Part shown: positions 1 through 9,290 of the stretch, in pieces | Layout: the number at the start of each line of letters is the position of its first letter | How positions within the stretch are numbered: the stretch's first letter is position 1 | Assembly: GCA_028874795.1 (NCBI GenBank) | Contig: JAPPHT010000030.1 | Coordinates: 24,440-88,439 of the forward strand | DNA: 64,000 bases | Source of the DNA: Chloroflexota bacterium | GTDB taxonomy: Bacteria; Chloroflexota; Dehalococcoidia; Lucifugimonadales; Australimonadaceae | Direction: 5' to 3' | Position numbers and translations under genes: made by a program | Notes under the pieces: generated by a model | Databases searched by the model: none | What the model was told of the DNA's origin: nothing | The model's input: the letters and a program-made list of their open reading frames with translations, nothing else

Positions 1-833
1 TGAACGTACTCCACTTCAGGTTCGTCGTCGGGCTCGCTCCCATCGGGCGTCGGGTAGAAGTCGATGATGAATATCTGCGTATGCGTGTCGTCGATGGGCA
101 CCCGTATCTGCGTCTCCCGGAAATGCCTGAGGATGTTGGGGAAGATGAGCGGGTGCTCGTCGACGACCCCGTTCTTGAGAACGCGCTTCTTCATGAGCCC
201 GTACCAGAGCTCGTAGAAGTCGAACTGCGCGACATCGTCGATCGTGCCGCGCGTCGTGCTGACGACCTTTCGGAACCCCTGGTGGAGGATGTGCGTGTGC
301 GCGGGGTCCATGGAGTTCTCCGTGGGTTGCAGCCAGTTGCAGTCCAGCAGGGGCTGCACCCATATCTTCCTCGTGCCGTCCCGCCTGGCCCAGACGTCGT
401 ACTTCGGGATGACCGGCGCAGGCAGGGGTCCCAGGTACGCCCAGTAGAGGCCCACCATCTCCTGGACCGGATACGCCTTCTGCTTGACCGAGTGGATGAT
501 GGCCTCGTTCTTCTCCGGCGGGGTCTCGAGGATGTTGCCGTCGCAGTCGTAGAGCCAGCCGTGATAGGCGCAGGAGATGCCGCGCTCCTCAACCCTGCCG
601 TAGACGAGCGACGCGCTCCGGTGAGCGCAGTGGTCGGCGAGAAGGCCCACGCGGCCCGACTTGTCCCGGAACAGGACGAGGTCTTCTCCCAGCAACCGCA
701 CGAACCGGGTCGGTTGCTCGTCGGTGAGTTCCCGCGCGACCGCGATGGGGTACCAGTAGCGCCGCAGCAACTCTCCAGCGGGCTGGCCCGGTCCGACCAG
801 CGTCATCAGGTCGTTCATCTCCTGCGTTTCCAT
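1..833 (-). CDS. Rieske aromatic oxygenase, VanA/phthalate-dioxygenase type (3' end cut by window)
   Basis: Hydroxylates or O-demethylates an aromatic acid using electrons passed through a [2Fe-2S] Rieske centre to a mononuclear iron. The first 277 codons are visible, starting METQEMNDLM; the gene continues past position 1. The Rieske motif is clear as C-A-H-R and C-A-Y-H-G-W in the first third, and the mononuclear iron motif as ENSMDPAHTHILH (N-x-x-D-x-x-H-x4-H). The start ATG at 833 is preceded by GGGAGGA. It is divergent from the ABM-like gene at 1064. The family is the single-subunit VanA/phthalate 4,5-dioxygenase type, different from the six larger alpha subunits further on. The substrate cannot be told. 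The family call is firm. Confidence 0.88.
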   Translation of the reverse strand, partial: METQEMNDLMTLVGPGQPAGELLRRYWYPIAVARELTDEQPTRFVRLLGEDLVLFRDKSGRVGLLADHCAHRSASLVYGRVEERGISCAYHGWLYDCDGNILETPPEKNEAIIHSVKQKAYPVQEMVGLYWAYLGPLPAPVIPKYDVWARRDGTRKIWVQPLLDCNWLQPTENSMDPAHTHILHQGFRKVVSTTRGTIDDVAQFDFYELWYGLMKKRVLKNGVVDEHPLIFPNILRHFRETQIRVPIDDTHTQIFIIDFYPTPDGSEPDDEPEVEYV

Positions 834-1063
834 GGCGTCCTCCCGCAACGGTCCGCTTCAACGATGACCCAGGCAATCTACCACTCGTGCTCATGAAGCG
901 GCAATCTGGTTGGCCCAGGGATACTGTGTGTCCGGGTATTCGCACTCGACGTGCGGGGAGTCGGTACGCGAGCAGGAGGTGGTCGAGACCGATGGCGGCG
1001 CACAATTGCAGGCCCCTTGGTACGGGCATATAGTCCGCAACAGTACGTTCAAGGAGGCTTCGC

Positions 1064-1837
1064 ATGCACCGAGTAACGATAATGAAGTTGACCGTGGCCG
1101 ATGAGAACGTTGAGAGGTTCGAGGAGGCCTGCCGCGAGCAGACCGGGAAAGTGAAGGAGAACGAGCCGGGGACGGTCCTGTGTACCTTCATCCGGAGGAA
1201 CAAGACGGCCTCGACGATCCTGCCGATGCCGCCCAACGGGCACACCGACTACATCCACCTGCAGGCGTACACAAGCCAGGAGGCCGACGACCACCACCGT
1301 GAGCTCGAGCGGGAGTGGTGGGGACCGACGTTCCGCAGCCTGCTGAGCGCACCGTTCACGAGCGAGCGCTACATGACGCCGGACATCACCACCGGTATCA
1401 CCCGCGACTTCGACTGGGGGCCTCATCAACGGAGCTTCGTCTTCCATCGCTTCCAGATAAAGGAAGGCCAGGACGAGGAGTTCGAGGAGCAGGCGTCGCA
1501 TCAGCTTGGCGTCGTGACCAAGGGCGAACCCGGCACCAAGCTCTACACGTTCTGCAAGCGGCCGGCGGAGGGCTCCGCCTTCCTGCCGAGCTCGAACCCG
1601 GAGCGAACCGAATACCTGCACATGAGCATCTACGAGGACGAAGAGGCCTGGCAGCAGCACCGGAGGCTCGAACACCGGGACGACGGCAAGTGGTGCTGGG
1701 GCCCCACCTACCGCCAGTACATCGCCGTGCCGTTGGTGAACGAGCAGTTCAGGAGCGAGCAGATCGTCTGCGGGCTCAGCCGGGACGCCCAGTGGGGGAC
1801 AGAGTACGGGGACGTGGACATCGCCCCGTTCGGTTAG
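1064..1837 (+). CDS. Two-domain dimeric alpha/beta-barrel (ABM-like) protein
   Basis: 257 residues. Two tandem ferredoxin-like halves (about 1-105 and 125-257) each carry the pattern F-E-E-x-A ... G-x-V/L-x-E-P-G-T ... Y-x-H, typical of antibiotic-biosynthesis-monooxygenase/dimeric alpha-beta barrel proteins. These either act as cofactor-free oxygenases or assist isomerisation of ring-cleavage products. AAGGAGG lies 7 bases before the ATG. It has a close paralogue at 24330-25103 on the other strand and a more distant one directly downstream (1962-2738). Its place in an oxygenase cluster suggests a role in aromatic breakdown, but the reaction is unknown. The fold assignment is inferred from pattern only. 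Confidence 0.7.
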   Translation: MHRVTIMKLTVADENVERFEEACREQTGKVKENEPGTVLCTFIRRNKTASTILPMPPNGHTDYIHLQAYTSQEADDHHRELEREWWGPTFRSLLSAPFTSERYMTPDITTGITRDFDWGPHQRSFVFHRFQIKEGQDEEFEEQASHQLGVVTKGEPGTKLYTFCKRPAEGSAFLPSSNPERTEYLHMSIYEDEEAWQQHRRLEHRDDGKWCWGPTYRQYIAVPLVNEQFRSEQIVCGLSRDAQWGTEYGDVDIAPFG

Positions 1838-1961
1838 GCCGACCCCGCTCATAGCGCGCCGGTCCGCATGGCCGTGTTGAGTGCGGGCGTCGCAGATCCG
1901 GGGCTTCCCGTTTGTAGCAAGTCGGGAACGAGCGAAACTCATTCAGGACAAGGAGTAGCCT

Positions 1962-2738
1962 ATGCCAGCAATACGGGTGCTCATCCAGGCCAACCATCCA
2001 GACCCTGACGCCGCGATCCCGGCGTTGAACGAGCACGCGAAGCGAGCACGCGAGGAGCCGGGCTGTCTGCAAGTCGAATTCTTCCGGAGTTGCGACATCG
2101 AAGAGAACATGCTGCACCTGGAGCTGTGGGAGAGCATCGCCGCGTTCGACGCCTACCGGCAGAAGCACCCGGAGTCCGCATTCGTGCTCGCCCCGCCCAA
2201 CCACTTGCAGTCGCCCTACCACTACGGGTCACCGGAACGCCCGCGACGGCACGGGGACAGCGGTGTCGAGTTCTACCGCTACGTCATCTCGCGCGTCGTC
2301 GACGGCGTATGGCTGCCTACGGACGAGAGCCAACTCCCCCAGACGATCCGCTGGCCGTCCTACGCCGGTGTGCGCATCATCAATCAGAGTACCGAGGACC
2401 CGGCGACGGCGGGCGACCGCACACGCTATACCAACGACACGCGCGCCGAGCCGGGGTGCATCCAGTTCGAGCAGTTCAGGAGCGTGGAGTTCCCCATCCA
2501 CGTGGCCAACCTCGAGCTCTGGACCACGCCGCGCATCTACGACTATCACTACCTCAACCGCATCATCCAGCAACAGACGGGCACGATAACCCGGCCGCCG
2601 CAGATCGGCCCGCGGCCGGAGCGCGTCTACGGGACGAACGGTTTCGAGTTCTACCAACACTGCTACTACGGCCTGGTCGACGGCGTGTGGCAGCCTGAGA
2701 ACGAGCCGGAGCGCATGGTGACCGTCCGCTGGTCGTAG
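1962..2738 (+). CDS. Two-domain ABM-like protein, divergent
   Basis: 258 residues with an internal duplication. Each half holds an E-P-G-C-(L/I)-Q-(V/F)-E-(F/Q)-F-R-S stretch (near residues 30 and 166) followed by an H-x-x-N/H-L-E-L-W segment, the core of the ABM dimeric alpha/beta-barrel fold. After each barrel comes a similar tail with E-F-Y-(R/Q)-(Y/H) and V-D-G-V-W, so the whole unit of about 130 residues was duplicated. It lies 124 bases after its relative at 1064 and 82 bases before an amidohydrolase, probably in one transcription unit. Exact function unknown; possibly a monooxygenase or isomerase of small oxygenated intermediates. Confidence 0.68.
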   Translation: MPAIRVLIQANHPDPDAAIPALNEHAKRAREEPGCLQVEFFRSCDIEENMLHLELWESIAAFDAYRQKHPESAFVLAPPNHLQSPYHYGSPERPRRHGDSGVEFYRYVISRVVDGVWLPTDESQLPQTIRWPSYAGVRIINQSTEDPATAGDRTRYTNDTRAEPGCIQFEQFRSVEFPIHVANLELWTTPRIYDYHYLNRIIQQQTGTITRPPQIGPRPERVYGTNGFEFYQHCYYGLVDGVWQPENEPERMVTVRWS

Positions 2739-2820
2739 ACACTCCCGCCGCCGGTGAGGCCCCGGCGTCTGTCGGGGACGATCAAACGTCCGTCAGAGAC
2801 GATCAAAACAGGAGGACCTG

Positions 2821-3969
2821 ATGTACAACGAAACGAAAGTGCTGGACGTCCACAGCCACGTGCGGCCCCACCGCGCGGCATACCTGTTCTTCAACGACCT
2901 CGTCCACTCGCGACTGGCGCTGGAGAGCCCCATCGGCCCGGGCAGGCATTCCGGCATCCCCGGTATGCGGGACGAGGACTTCCAGTCCATGGCCTCGAGC
3001 CATGCCGCGTACCTGGACGAGCGGATGATCGACACGCAGATCCTCACTCCTCACCCACTTCGCGTGTTCGGCTGGCTGGAGCCCTATCTCTTCAGAAGCT
3101 GGGTGAGCTACATCAACGACATGATCTTCAAGATCGCCCAGGCCGAGCCTTCCCGGTTCGTGGGCGCCTGCTACGTGCCCCAGGACCCCTCAGCCACCGA
3201 CACTGCGGGTTGCGTAGAAGAGCTGGAACGTTGTGTGAAGGAGTACGGCTTCGTCGCCGTCTCCGTCTCCCCCGACATCTCCGGGAAGCACGACTCGCCG
3301 GCGATGAGCGACCCGTACTGGTACCCGCTGTACGAGAAGTGCCAGGATCTGGACACGCCCATCATCGTGCACGGCACAGACGGGCTCGACCCCCGCTACC
3401 GCGCGCTGCCCCGGCAGTACTACCAGATGACGTTCGTCACCGAGCAGTACCTCGCCCTGTGCGCCCTGCGGCAGAACGACCAGTTCGAGCGCTTCCCCGG
3501 CCTGAAGGTCATCGTCTGCCACTGCGGCGGCGCGCTCGACCGCCACATCGGCGACTACCCATGGCTATGCCGGGACCGAGACCTGTCCGCCAACCTGTTC
3601 TACGACACCTGCTCCTACGACCTGGACTTCCTCGCCACCGCCATCAAGCAGCGCGGTATCTCCCAGTTCTGCTTCGGCGTGGAGGCGCCCGGCGGCGGAG
3701 TGAACAACAGGCCGGGCACCGACAGGACCGCCGACGACATGGTGCCGATGATCACGGAGGACCCCATCCTCGGTTTCCTCACCGAGCAGGACAAGATAGA
3801 CATCCTGCACAACAACCCGGCCAGGGTCTGTCCAGGGCTGGCCGACCCGGTCGCTACCAATGCCAGGGCCACGGTGCAGGCATTCGGGTCCGAGGGGGCC
3901 GTCACAGCGCCGACCCGCAGCCCAGGCCAGTCGATCAACCCGAACCCCTGGGGCTTCGGAGAGCGGTAA
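2821..3969 (+). CDS. Amidohydrolase-2 family metal-dependent hydrolase/decarboxylase
   Basis: 382 residues. The N-terminus carries the metal motif L-D-V-H-S-H (D-x-H-x-H). Further on are I-I-V-H-G (near 180), I-V-C-H-C-G-G (near 235) and F-G-V-E-A near 283, in the order of the ACMSD/LigJ/gamma-resorcylate decarboxylase branch of the amidohydrolase superfamily. Members cleave, hydrate or decarboxylate aromatic acids or ring-fission products. The start is the ATG at 2821 because ACAGGAGGACCTG lies just before it; longer upstream frames lack a binding site. It is convergent with the HpaB-like gene, with 34 bases between. The substrate cannot be assigned. Confidence 0.82.
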   Translation: MYNETKVLDVHSHVRPHRAAYLFFNDLVHSRLALESPIGPGRHSGIPGMRDEDFQSMASSHAAYLDERMIDTQILTPHPLRVFGWLEPYLFRSWVSYINDMIFKIAQAEPSRFVGACYVPQDPSATDTAGCVEELERCVKEYGFVAVSVSPDISGKHDSPAMSDPYWYPLYEKCQDLDTPIIVHGTDGLDPRYRALPRQYYQMTFVTEQYLALCALRQNDQFERFPGLKVIVCHCGGALDRHIGDYPWLCRDRDLSANLFYDTCSYDLDFLATAIKQRGISQFCFGVEAPGGGVNNRPGTDRTADDMVPMITEDPILGFLTEQDKIDILHNNPARVCPGLADPVATNARATVQAFGSEGAVTAPTRSPGQSINPNPWGFGER

Positions 3970-4003
3970 GCCGGCGCCGCCCCGGCTCGCAGGTCCGTTA
4001 GTC

Positions 4004-5584
4004 CTATCCCCGGTTCTGAGACCCGGGCACCGACGCAGTCGGGTAGACGTCCGACACCAGCCCGGGAACGCGGACCACGGGTTGGACCTGGTGCTGCTCC
4101 TCGGGAACGGGTATGGGGCGCTCGCCTTCGACGTCCAGCGCCCGGTCGACGGTGTCGAGCAACTGCTGCTTGTTGTACGTGAGGTAGCTGGTGGCCGACA
4201 GGCGGATGGGATCGCCCGCGTGGAACGTGACGTACTGCAGCAACCGCTGCGCGAAGCCCTCTCCGGTTGCGTCCCAGGCAAGCTTGACGAGGCGGATGCG
4301 CTCTTCCGCGGAGATACCCCCGCGCGCCTGCAGGTACCGGTCGAGGTAGGGGCGTACCTCTTCGCTGTTGAGGTCGGCCTCTGAAGGCACGGAGAAGAAC
4401 CCACCGGCAACGAGGACCTGGATGATCTCGATCATGCGTCGGAACTGCTGAGCGGCCTGGATGGTGGCGCCGCGGCCCCCGCTGTTGCCGGGGACCCACA
4501 CCCCATCCGGCCTCGGGCTCGCCATCGCGACGGACCCGTACGCGAGCGCCCTCGCCGTCTCCAGGTAGCCGATCATCTCCCCCAGCTTCTCCTGCACGTG
4601 GAGGAATGCGTCGATGCCCGAGGTCTCGGCGAGTTTCATCGCGAGCCCCACGTAGAACTCGAACAGGGCCACGGTGCGCATCCAACCCTGCACGCCCGTG
4701 AATGGGCCTCCGCCGCGCCCCATGCTGTTCACGATGTCTCCCGCGCCGGGCCGCCCGTCTATCAGGACGCGGTCCCACGGGATGAGCACGTCGTCGAACA
4801 CCGCCAGGCAGTCCATCTCCTCGAAGCGACTGCTCAGCGGGTGATCGACGCTCGATCGGGAGGGCCGCGACAAGGGCTCGCGGCAGAAGTACTTGAGGCC
4901 CGGTGCATCGTTGTCGACGATAAAGAGCAGAGCGTACATGTCGTCGCCCGGCGCGATGCCGCCGAAGGGATTGACCAGGTTCGCCTCGGTAAGGGGGGCC
5001 ATGGTGCCGACCATCTTTGCGCCACGCACGATGATGCCTTCATCGGTCTCCGCAACCTTGCCGAGGTGGAGGAACGGGTCAGCCTGCTGGCCGGACGAGC
5101 GCGACCGGTCTATCTGGGGGCTGACCAGCACGTGCGTGAGGAACAGGTCCGACTCGCGCATGTGCTCGTAGAAGTCCTGCATGTTCTGCTCGTAGCGGGC
5201 CTCGACCCGTCCATAGACCTGCTTGTTCAACGCCATACCGGTGATGTACGCGGCCAGGAAGTCCGGGCCGCGCCCGAACGTGCCGAAACTGGCGTCTGCG
5301 CGCAGCTTGAATGCACGCTGCATCTTCGCGAGGTCCTCCTGCGAGCGGGGAATCATGAATGCCGTTGAGACGGGGTCGCCGGTCAGGGGAGAGGGGTAGG
5401 TGAGGATGTCCCGGTACGCCGGGTCGTGCTGCATGTCGTACAACCGGGCGACCGACTGGATCGGCCCCTGGAACAGCGGTTCCTGGGTCACGTCCTCGAT
5501 GCGGCGGCCGTCCAGGTAGACGGACATGTTCCGGCTCTTCGATCGGAGAGCCTGGATGTACTCCCTGCCCGTTCTTACCGCCAT
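4004..5584 (-). CDS. HpaB-family flavin-dependent 4-hydroxyphenylacetate 3-monooxygenase-like protein
   Basis: 526 residues, the usual length for the large HpaB oxygenase component, which ortho-hydroxylates phenols with reduced flavin supplied by a separate reductase. Family marks include F-L-T-H-V-L-V-S-P-Q-I-D-R-S near residue 145, a segment E-G-I-I-V-R-G-A-K-M-V-G-T near 170 and N-P-F-G-G near 190; related 4-hydroxybutyryl-CoA dehydratases share the fold. The start is ATG 5584 behind AGGAGGCGCAACT; the frame stays open further upstream but without a binding site. It is divergent from the hydrolase at 5750, sharing a 165-base promoter gap. No flavin reductase (HpaC) is next to it. Family call good; substrate unknown. 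Confidence 0.82.
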   Translation of the reverse strand: MAVRTGREYIQALRSKSRNMSVYLDGRRIEDVTQEPLFQGPIQSVARLYDMQHDPAYRDILTYPSPLTGDPVSTAFMIPRSQEDLAKMQRAFKLRADASFGTFGRGPDFLAAYITGMALNKQVYGRVEARYEQNMQDFYEHMRESDLFLTHVLVSPQIDRSRSSGQQADPFLHLGKVAETDEGIIVRGAKMVGTMAPLTEANLVNPFGGIAPGDDMYALLFIVDNDAPGLKYFCREPLSRPSRSSVDHPLSSRFEEMDCLAVFDDVLIPWDRVLIDGRPGAGDIVNSMGRGGGPFTGVQGWMRTVALFEFYVGLAMKLAETSGIDAFLHVQEKLGEMIGYLETARALAYGSVAMASPRPDGVWVPGNSGGRGATIQAAQQFRRMIEIIQVLVAGGFFSVPSEADLNSEEVRPYLDRYLQARGGISAEERIRLVKLAWDATGEGFAQRLLQYVTFHAGDPIRLSATSYLTYNKQQLLDTVDRALDVEGERPIPVPEEQHQVQPVVRVPGLVSDVYPTASVPGSQNRG

Positions 5585-5749
5585 AGTTGCGCCTCCTGCA
5601 CGAGGAAGTAGGCTACCAGAATCCAGCAATGCCGTTCCCGTCGACGCCGGATTTCGTCGCGCATAGTACGACGGCGTTGCGGGATACCGGGCGCGTAGCC
5701 TATCATCCGCCCTTGTTCCCGTGCCAACGCAAACAGAAGGAGTATGGGC

Positions 5750-6685
5750 ATGACCACTACCAAGTCTGCGATAACGCTGAACCGCCACCCGGCAAAGCCC
5801 TGGGAGAAGACGTGGGACTCCATCTACACGGAACTGCTCGGCACCCAGATCCGGCTGGTGCGCGGCAAGAAGTACGTGACGCGTACGATAGAGATGGGCA
5901 CCGGTGAGCCGCTCATCCTGATCCACGGCACCGGCGGCAGCGCGGAGTCCTGGTTCCGCAACATACGGAACCTGGCGGACAACCACGGTTTCCACGTCTA
6001 CGCAATCGACGCGATGTACCACGGCTTCTCCAGCAAGGAGCCCGTGACAGACGACCGCATCGGTACGCAGGTCGAGCACCTCCTGGACTTCATGGACGCC
6101 GAGGGAATCGAGAGAGCGCACATCGAGGGCGAGTCCATGGGCGCCTTCATCACATTCCGCATGGCGATGGACCATCCCGAGCGGTGCCTGCGAGTCGTCC
6201 TTAACACCGGCGCGCGCGTGAATTTCAAGCGCACCTTCGGCCCCGGCGGCCAGCCGCTGGAGGCGCTCCCGGTGTTGACCCAGGAGCTGCTCGCCAATCC
6301 CACGGAGGAGACCGTCCGTCACCGGATGCAGTGGCTGATGGCGGCCCCTGAGCGTGTCGACGAGGAGTTGGTGGCGCTGCGGCTGCGATTCTTCAGCATG
6401 CCCGAGCTCCAGGAGGCGCAACGCCAGACGGGGCCCGGCTCAGCGAGCGCCGCCCGCACCGCTCCGCTCTACGAGGAAGAAGACTGCGCACGGCTCACTG
6501 TGCCCAGCCTCGTCTTCTGGACCGAGTACAACCCCAATACCGGGCCGGACGTCGGCGAGTACTTCGCCAGCCTCATCCCGGGGGCCAAGTACTACTGCAT
6601 GATGGACGCGGCACACTGGCCGCAGTACGAGCACCCCGAAGAGCACGACCAGGTCATCGCCGACTTCCTTAAGGGGAAGCTCTGA
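5750..6685 (+). CDS. Alpha/beta hydrolase, MhpC-like
   Basis: 311 residues. Oxyanion-hole motif L-I-H-G-T-G-G (near 65), nucleophile elbow G-E-S-M-G (near 136) and the C-terminal catalytic histidine in A-A-H-W-P-Q (near 286) give a complete Ser-His-Asp hydrolase. In aromatic pathways such proteins hydrolyse carbon-carbon bonds of meta-cleavage products or esters. Two ATGs compete at 5744 and 5750. The binding site AGAAGGAG at 5735-5742 leaves only one base before 5744 but seven before 5750, so the second is chosen. Followed 52 bases later by a related hydrolase. Confidence 0.82.
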   Translation: MTTTKSAITLNRHPAKPWEKTWDSIYTELLGTQIRLVRGKKYVTRTIEMGTGEPLILIHGTGGSAESWFRNIRNLADNHGFHVYAIDAMYHGFSSKEPVTDDRIGTQVEHLLDFMDAEGIERAHIEGESMGAFITFRMAMDHPERCLRVVLNTGARVNFKRTFGPGGQPLEALPVLTQELLANPTEETVRHRMQWLMAAPERVDEELVALRLRFFSMPELQEAQRQTGPGSASAARTAPLYEEEDCARLTVPSLVFWTEYNPNTGPDVGEYFASLIPGAKYYCMMDAAHWPQYEHPEEHDQVIADFLKGKL

Positions 6686-6737
6686 GATCAGGACGGCGTT
6701 CGGCCGTCGTTCACTGTCGGAGGCTGGGAGGGCCGTC

Positions 6738-7598
6738 ATGACGATCTGGACCGACCTCATGGGCGCGCAGGTCCGGTACGTCGGAAGGCGCTACCGGACC
6801 AGGGTCATCGAGGCAGGCAGCGGGCCGCCGCTGGTGCTGGCGCACGGCGGCGGCGGGCATGCCGAACACTACAGCCGCAACGTGCTCCGGCTCGCGAAGC
6901 AGTTTCACGTCTACGCCTACGACATGCTGTGGCATGGGTACTCCCCCGCCCCGGAGGTGGACGAGGACGCCATGCTTCGTTTCGATGAACAACTCATGGA
7001 CCTCATGGACACTGAGGGCATAGAACGAGCTATCGTCGGGGGAGCGTCGTCCGGCGCCTTCGCGCCGCTGCGCATGGCGATCAACAACCCGGAACGCGTG
7101 CGAGGTCTGGTGCTCGTCGTTCCCGGCCACATTCGCTATCCGGCGAGGGAGGTAACTGAGCGAGCGCAATACGCGACGCTGCATACACAGACCCACGACG
7201 CGCTCGCTAACGTAACCGAGGCCAAGATAAGGGCGCGCCTCGAGTGGCTGATGGCTGACCCCGGCTCAGTCACCGACGAGCTGGTCGCCGTGCGCACCGC
7301 GATCTACAGCAGCGAGGATGGCAACGCGGCAACGCGGGCCTACTACGCGCTCACCGAGAGCGAGGCCGGCCACAGGTTCGACGTTACCGAGGACGAGCTT
7401 CGAGGCCTGACCGTGCCGACACTTCTCATCTGGTCTCGCGGCGGCAACGGCGTTTCGCCGCAGCGGGCGGAGTGGCTCTCCCAGGTCATTCCAAACATGA
7501 CGTACTGCCTCATCGAGCCTGCCGGCCACTGGCCTCAGTGGGAGAGGCCGGAACAGCACGACGAAGCGATCATGGAGTTCGCACGGTCGATCCCCTGA
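6738..7598 (+). CDS. Alpha/beta hydrolase, second copy
   Basis: 286 residues, a paralogue of the preceding gene. It has L-A-H-G-G-G-G (near 36), the nucleophile elbow G-G-A-S-S-G-A (near 100) and catalytic histidine in A-G-H-W-P-Q-W (near 267). The two share the same N-terminal opening (L-M-G-A-Q-V-R versus L-L-G-T-Q-I-R) and the M-D-x-E-G-I-E-R-A stretch, so this is a tandem duplication with diverged pockets. The binding site GGAGGGCC sits just before the ATG. Probably co-transcribed with the upstream copy. Exact substrate not known; a C-C or ester hydrolase is likely from context. Confidence 0.8.
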   Translation: MTIWTDLMGAQVRYVGRRYRTRVIEAGSGPPLVLAHGGGGHAEHYSRNVLRLAKQFHVYAYDMLWHGYSPAPEVDEDAMLRFDEQLMDLMDTEGIERAIVGGASSGAFAPLRMAINNPERVRGLVLVVPGHIRYPAREVTERAQYATLHTQTHDALANVTEAKIRARLEWLMADPGSVTDELVAVRTAIYSSEDGNAATRAYYALTESEAGHRFDVTEDELRGLTVPTLLIWSRGGNGVSPQRAEWLSQVIPNMTYCLIEPAGHWPQWERPEQHDEAIMEFARSIP

Positions 7599-7975
7599 TA
7601 CGGTCAGCATGGCAACCGAAGCATCCGTGCCCGAACGACACAGGGTGCTGTCGCTTGACAGAACATTAAGCCTCCGCTAAACATGCCTCGTGAGGTGCAT
7701 AGCGTTGAGATGCACCGACGCACCGGTCGATAGTCCCTTGGCAGTCTCGCGGTGGTGTGGGAGAAGCAGTTCAGACCCGGTCTGGCTGTCTGCACGAAAG
7801 GGGGACCTGTGGCACTGGAGGCGTTCCGCTTCCCACACTTGATGGCGGGTGGCGCTCTGAGTCATTGCTTCAAGGCCGCTGGCGACGGCCCGGCGATGGT
7901 GCGTCTGCCCGACCGCGGTAGTCACTCACAGGCAGGCATCGCCCGTAGTTTCCTCCGTGCTCCAGTGGGGAGTTG
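7599..7975 (+). promoter_or_regulatory. Promoter and long leader of the ABC-importer operon
   Basis: This 377-base gap holds a good candidate promoter: TTGACA at 7655-7660, a 17-base spacer and TAAACA at 7678-7683. It leaves a leader of nearly 290 bases before the ATPase gene. The leader has a small hairpin, GGTGCAT/ATGCACC, near 7696-7720. I recognise no known riboswitch. A short open frame (7752-7976) runs into the ATPase start but has no support. Confidence 0.4.
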
Positions 7976-9178
7976 ATGGCGACCGGCAGCGCATCCAACG
8001 GTGCGGCAGCACGTGGAGATGTTGCTGACCGCGCTCCCGCAGTACGTCTCGAGCACCTGATCAAGACGTATCCGGGGAACCCGGTCCCTGCCGTCAAAGA
8101 CGTCAGCCTGGACATCCAGGAAGGGCAGGTATTCACACTGCTCGGCCCCAGCGGATGCGGGAAGACCACAACTCTCCGCATGATCGCGGGCCTGGAATCG
8201 GTCGACGAGGGCAAGCTGCTCTTCAGGGACCGGGTCATCGTCGACACCGCGAGAGGCTACTCCATGCCGCCGCACAGCCGGGATGTGGGGATGGTGTTCC
8301 AGTCCTACGCCATCTGGCCCCACATGACCGTCGAGGATAACGTCGGGTTCCCGCTGAAGGTCAGGCGGGCGAAACGCGCGGAGATACAGGAACGTGTGGC
8401 CAGGGCGCTGGACCTGGTGGGACTCAGCGGCCTGGAGAAGCGGCCCGCGCCGATGCTCAGCGGTGGACAGCAGCAGCGCGTCGCTCTCGCCCGGGCGCTC
8501 ATCTACGAGCCTGACGTGCTCCTTCTGGACGAGCCTTTCAGCAATCTGGACGCCAAGCTCCGGGAACAGATGCGGCTGGAGGTCAAGCTGCTGCAGCGCA
8601 AGACCGGGGTGACGATCGTCTTCGTCACACACGACCAGGTCGAAGCGCTCAGCCTCTCCAACCGTATAGCGGTGATGGACCTGGGCGTCGTGCAGCAGAT
8701 CGGGAGCCCGCACGAGCTGTACCAGAACCCTGCAAACGCGTTCGTCCGCGACTTCCTGGGCAAGACTGTCCTCCTCACGGGCGCTGTGAAGGTCTCCAAC
8801 CCTTCGGGACAGGTTGCGGTGGAGATAGACGGCGCGCCGGGGTCTGCGGTGTTTGGACGAAGCGCCACAGCCGAGGGACTGGAGATGGGACAGGCGGTCA
8901 ACGTGGCGATGCGACCGGAAGACGTGAAGCTGGCCGCGAACGATGGGAAGCAGGACCCGTCCACAGGTCTGCCTGGAGTGATCGAGACCCAGCAGTTCGT
9001 GGGCGAGAGGACTGAGTACCGGGTCAGGCTGGAGGGTCAGCCTCCGCTGCTCGCCTACAGCGATTGGAGGCAGTCATTCGGTGAAGGTGATAGCGTATGG
9101 GTCGGGATCGAGCCCGACGCCGTGGCGGTATGGCCGGGCTGGGCCACGGCGACCCGGACGGAGGACAACGCGGATTGA
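7976..9178 (+). CDS. ABC importer ATPase, Fe3+/polyamine/sugar (PotA/FbpC/UgpC) type
   Basis: 400 residues. It energises import through the fused permease downstream. Walker A G-P-S-G-C-G-K-T (residues 57-64), Q-loop in V-F-Q-S-Y-A-I-W-P-H (near 107), signature L-S-G-G-Q-Q-Q-R (near 160), Walker B L-L-L-D-E-P (near 180) and the switch histidine in V-T-H-D-Q are all intact. A C-terminal TOBE-type regulatory domain follows from about 260. ATG at 7976 is preferred over the TTG at 7973, because GGGGAG at 7967-7972 directly abuts the latter. It is first in the order ATPase, binding protein, permease. Confidence 0.92.
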   Translation: MATGSASNGAAARGDVADRAPAVRLEHLIKTYPGNPVPAVKDVSLDIQEGQVFTLLGPSGCGKTTTLRMIAGLESVDEGKLLFRDRVIVDTARGYSMPPHSRDVGMVFQSYAIWPHMTVEDNVGFPLKVRRAKRAEIQERVARALDLVGLSGLEKRPAPMLSGGQQQRVALARALIYEPDVLLLDEPFSNLDAKLREQMRLEVKLLQRKTGVTIVFVTHDQVEALSLSNRIAVMDLGVVQQIGSPHELYQNPANAFVRDFLGKTVLLTGAVKVSNPSGQVAVEIDGAPGSAVFGRSATAEGLEMGQAVNVAMRPEDVKLAANDGKQDPSTGLPGVIETQQFVGERTEYRVRLEGQPPLLAYSDWRQSFGEGDSVWVGIEPDAVAVWPGWATATRTEDNAD

Positions 9179-9290
9179 CCCTTGCCGGCAACTGTCGGGG
9201 GCAACGTCAACCGTGGAGCCTCAAAGACACCTGCCGTACAGGGCCGCTGGATTCGAGGGTTAGCGAACACAGAAGCCAGGGAGGGCTACC

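Noticed and set aside
5585..6421. Upstream extension of the HpaB-like frame by 279 codons
   Set aside because: It runs antisense through the alpha/beta hydrolase gene and lacks a start signal, while ATG 5584 has AGGAGG at proper spacing.
7752..7976. 74-codon frame overlapping the ABC ATPase start
   Set aside because: No ribosome-binding site, and no recognisable pattern; the region is better explained as leader.
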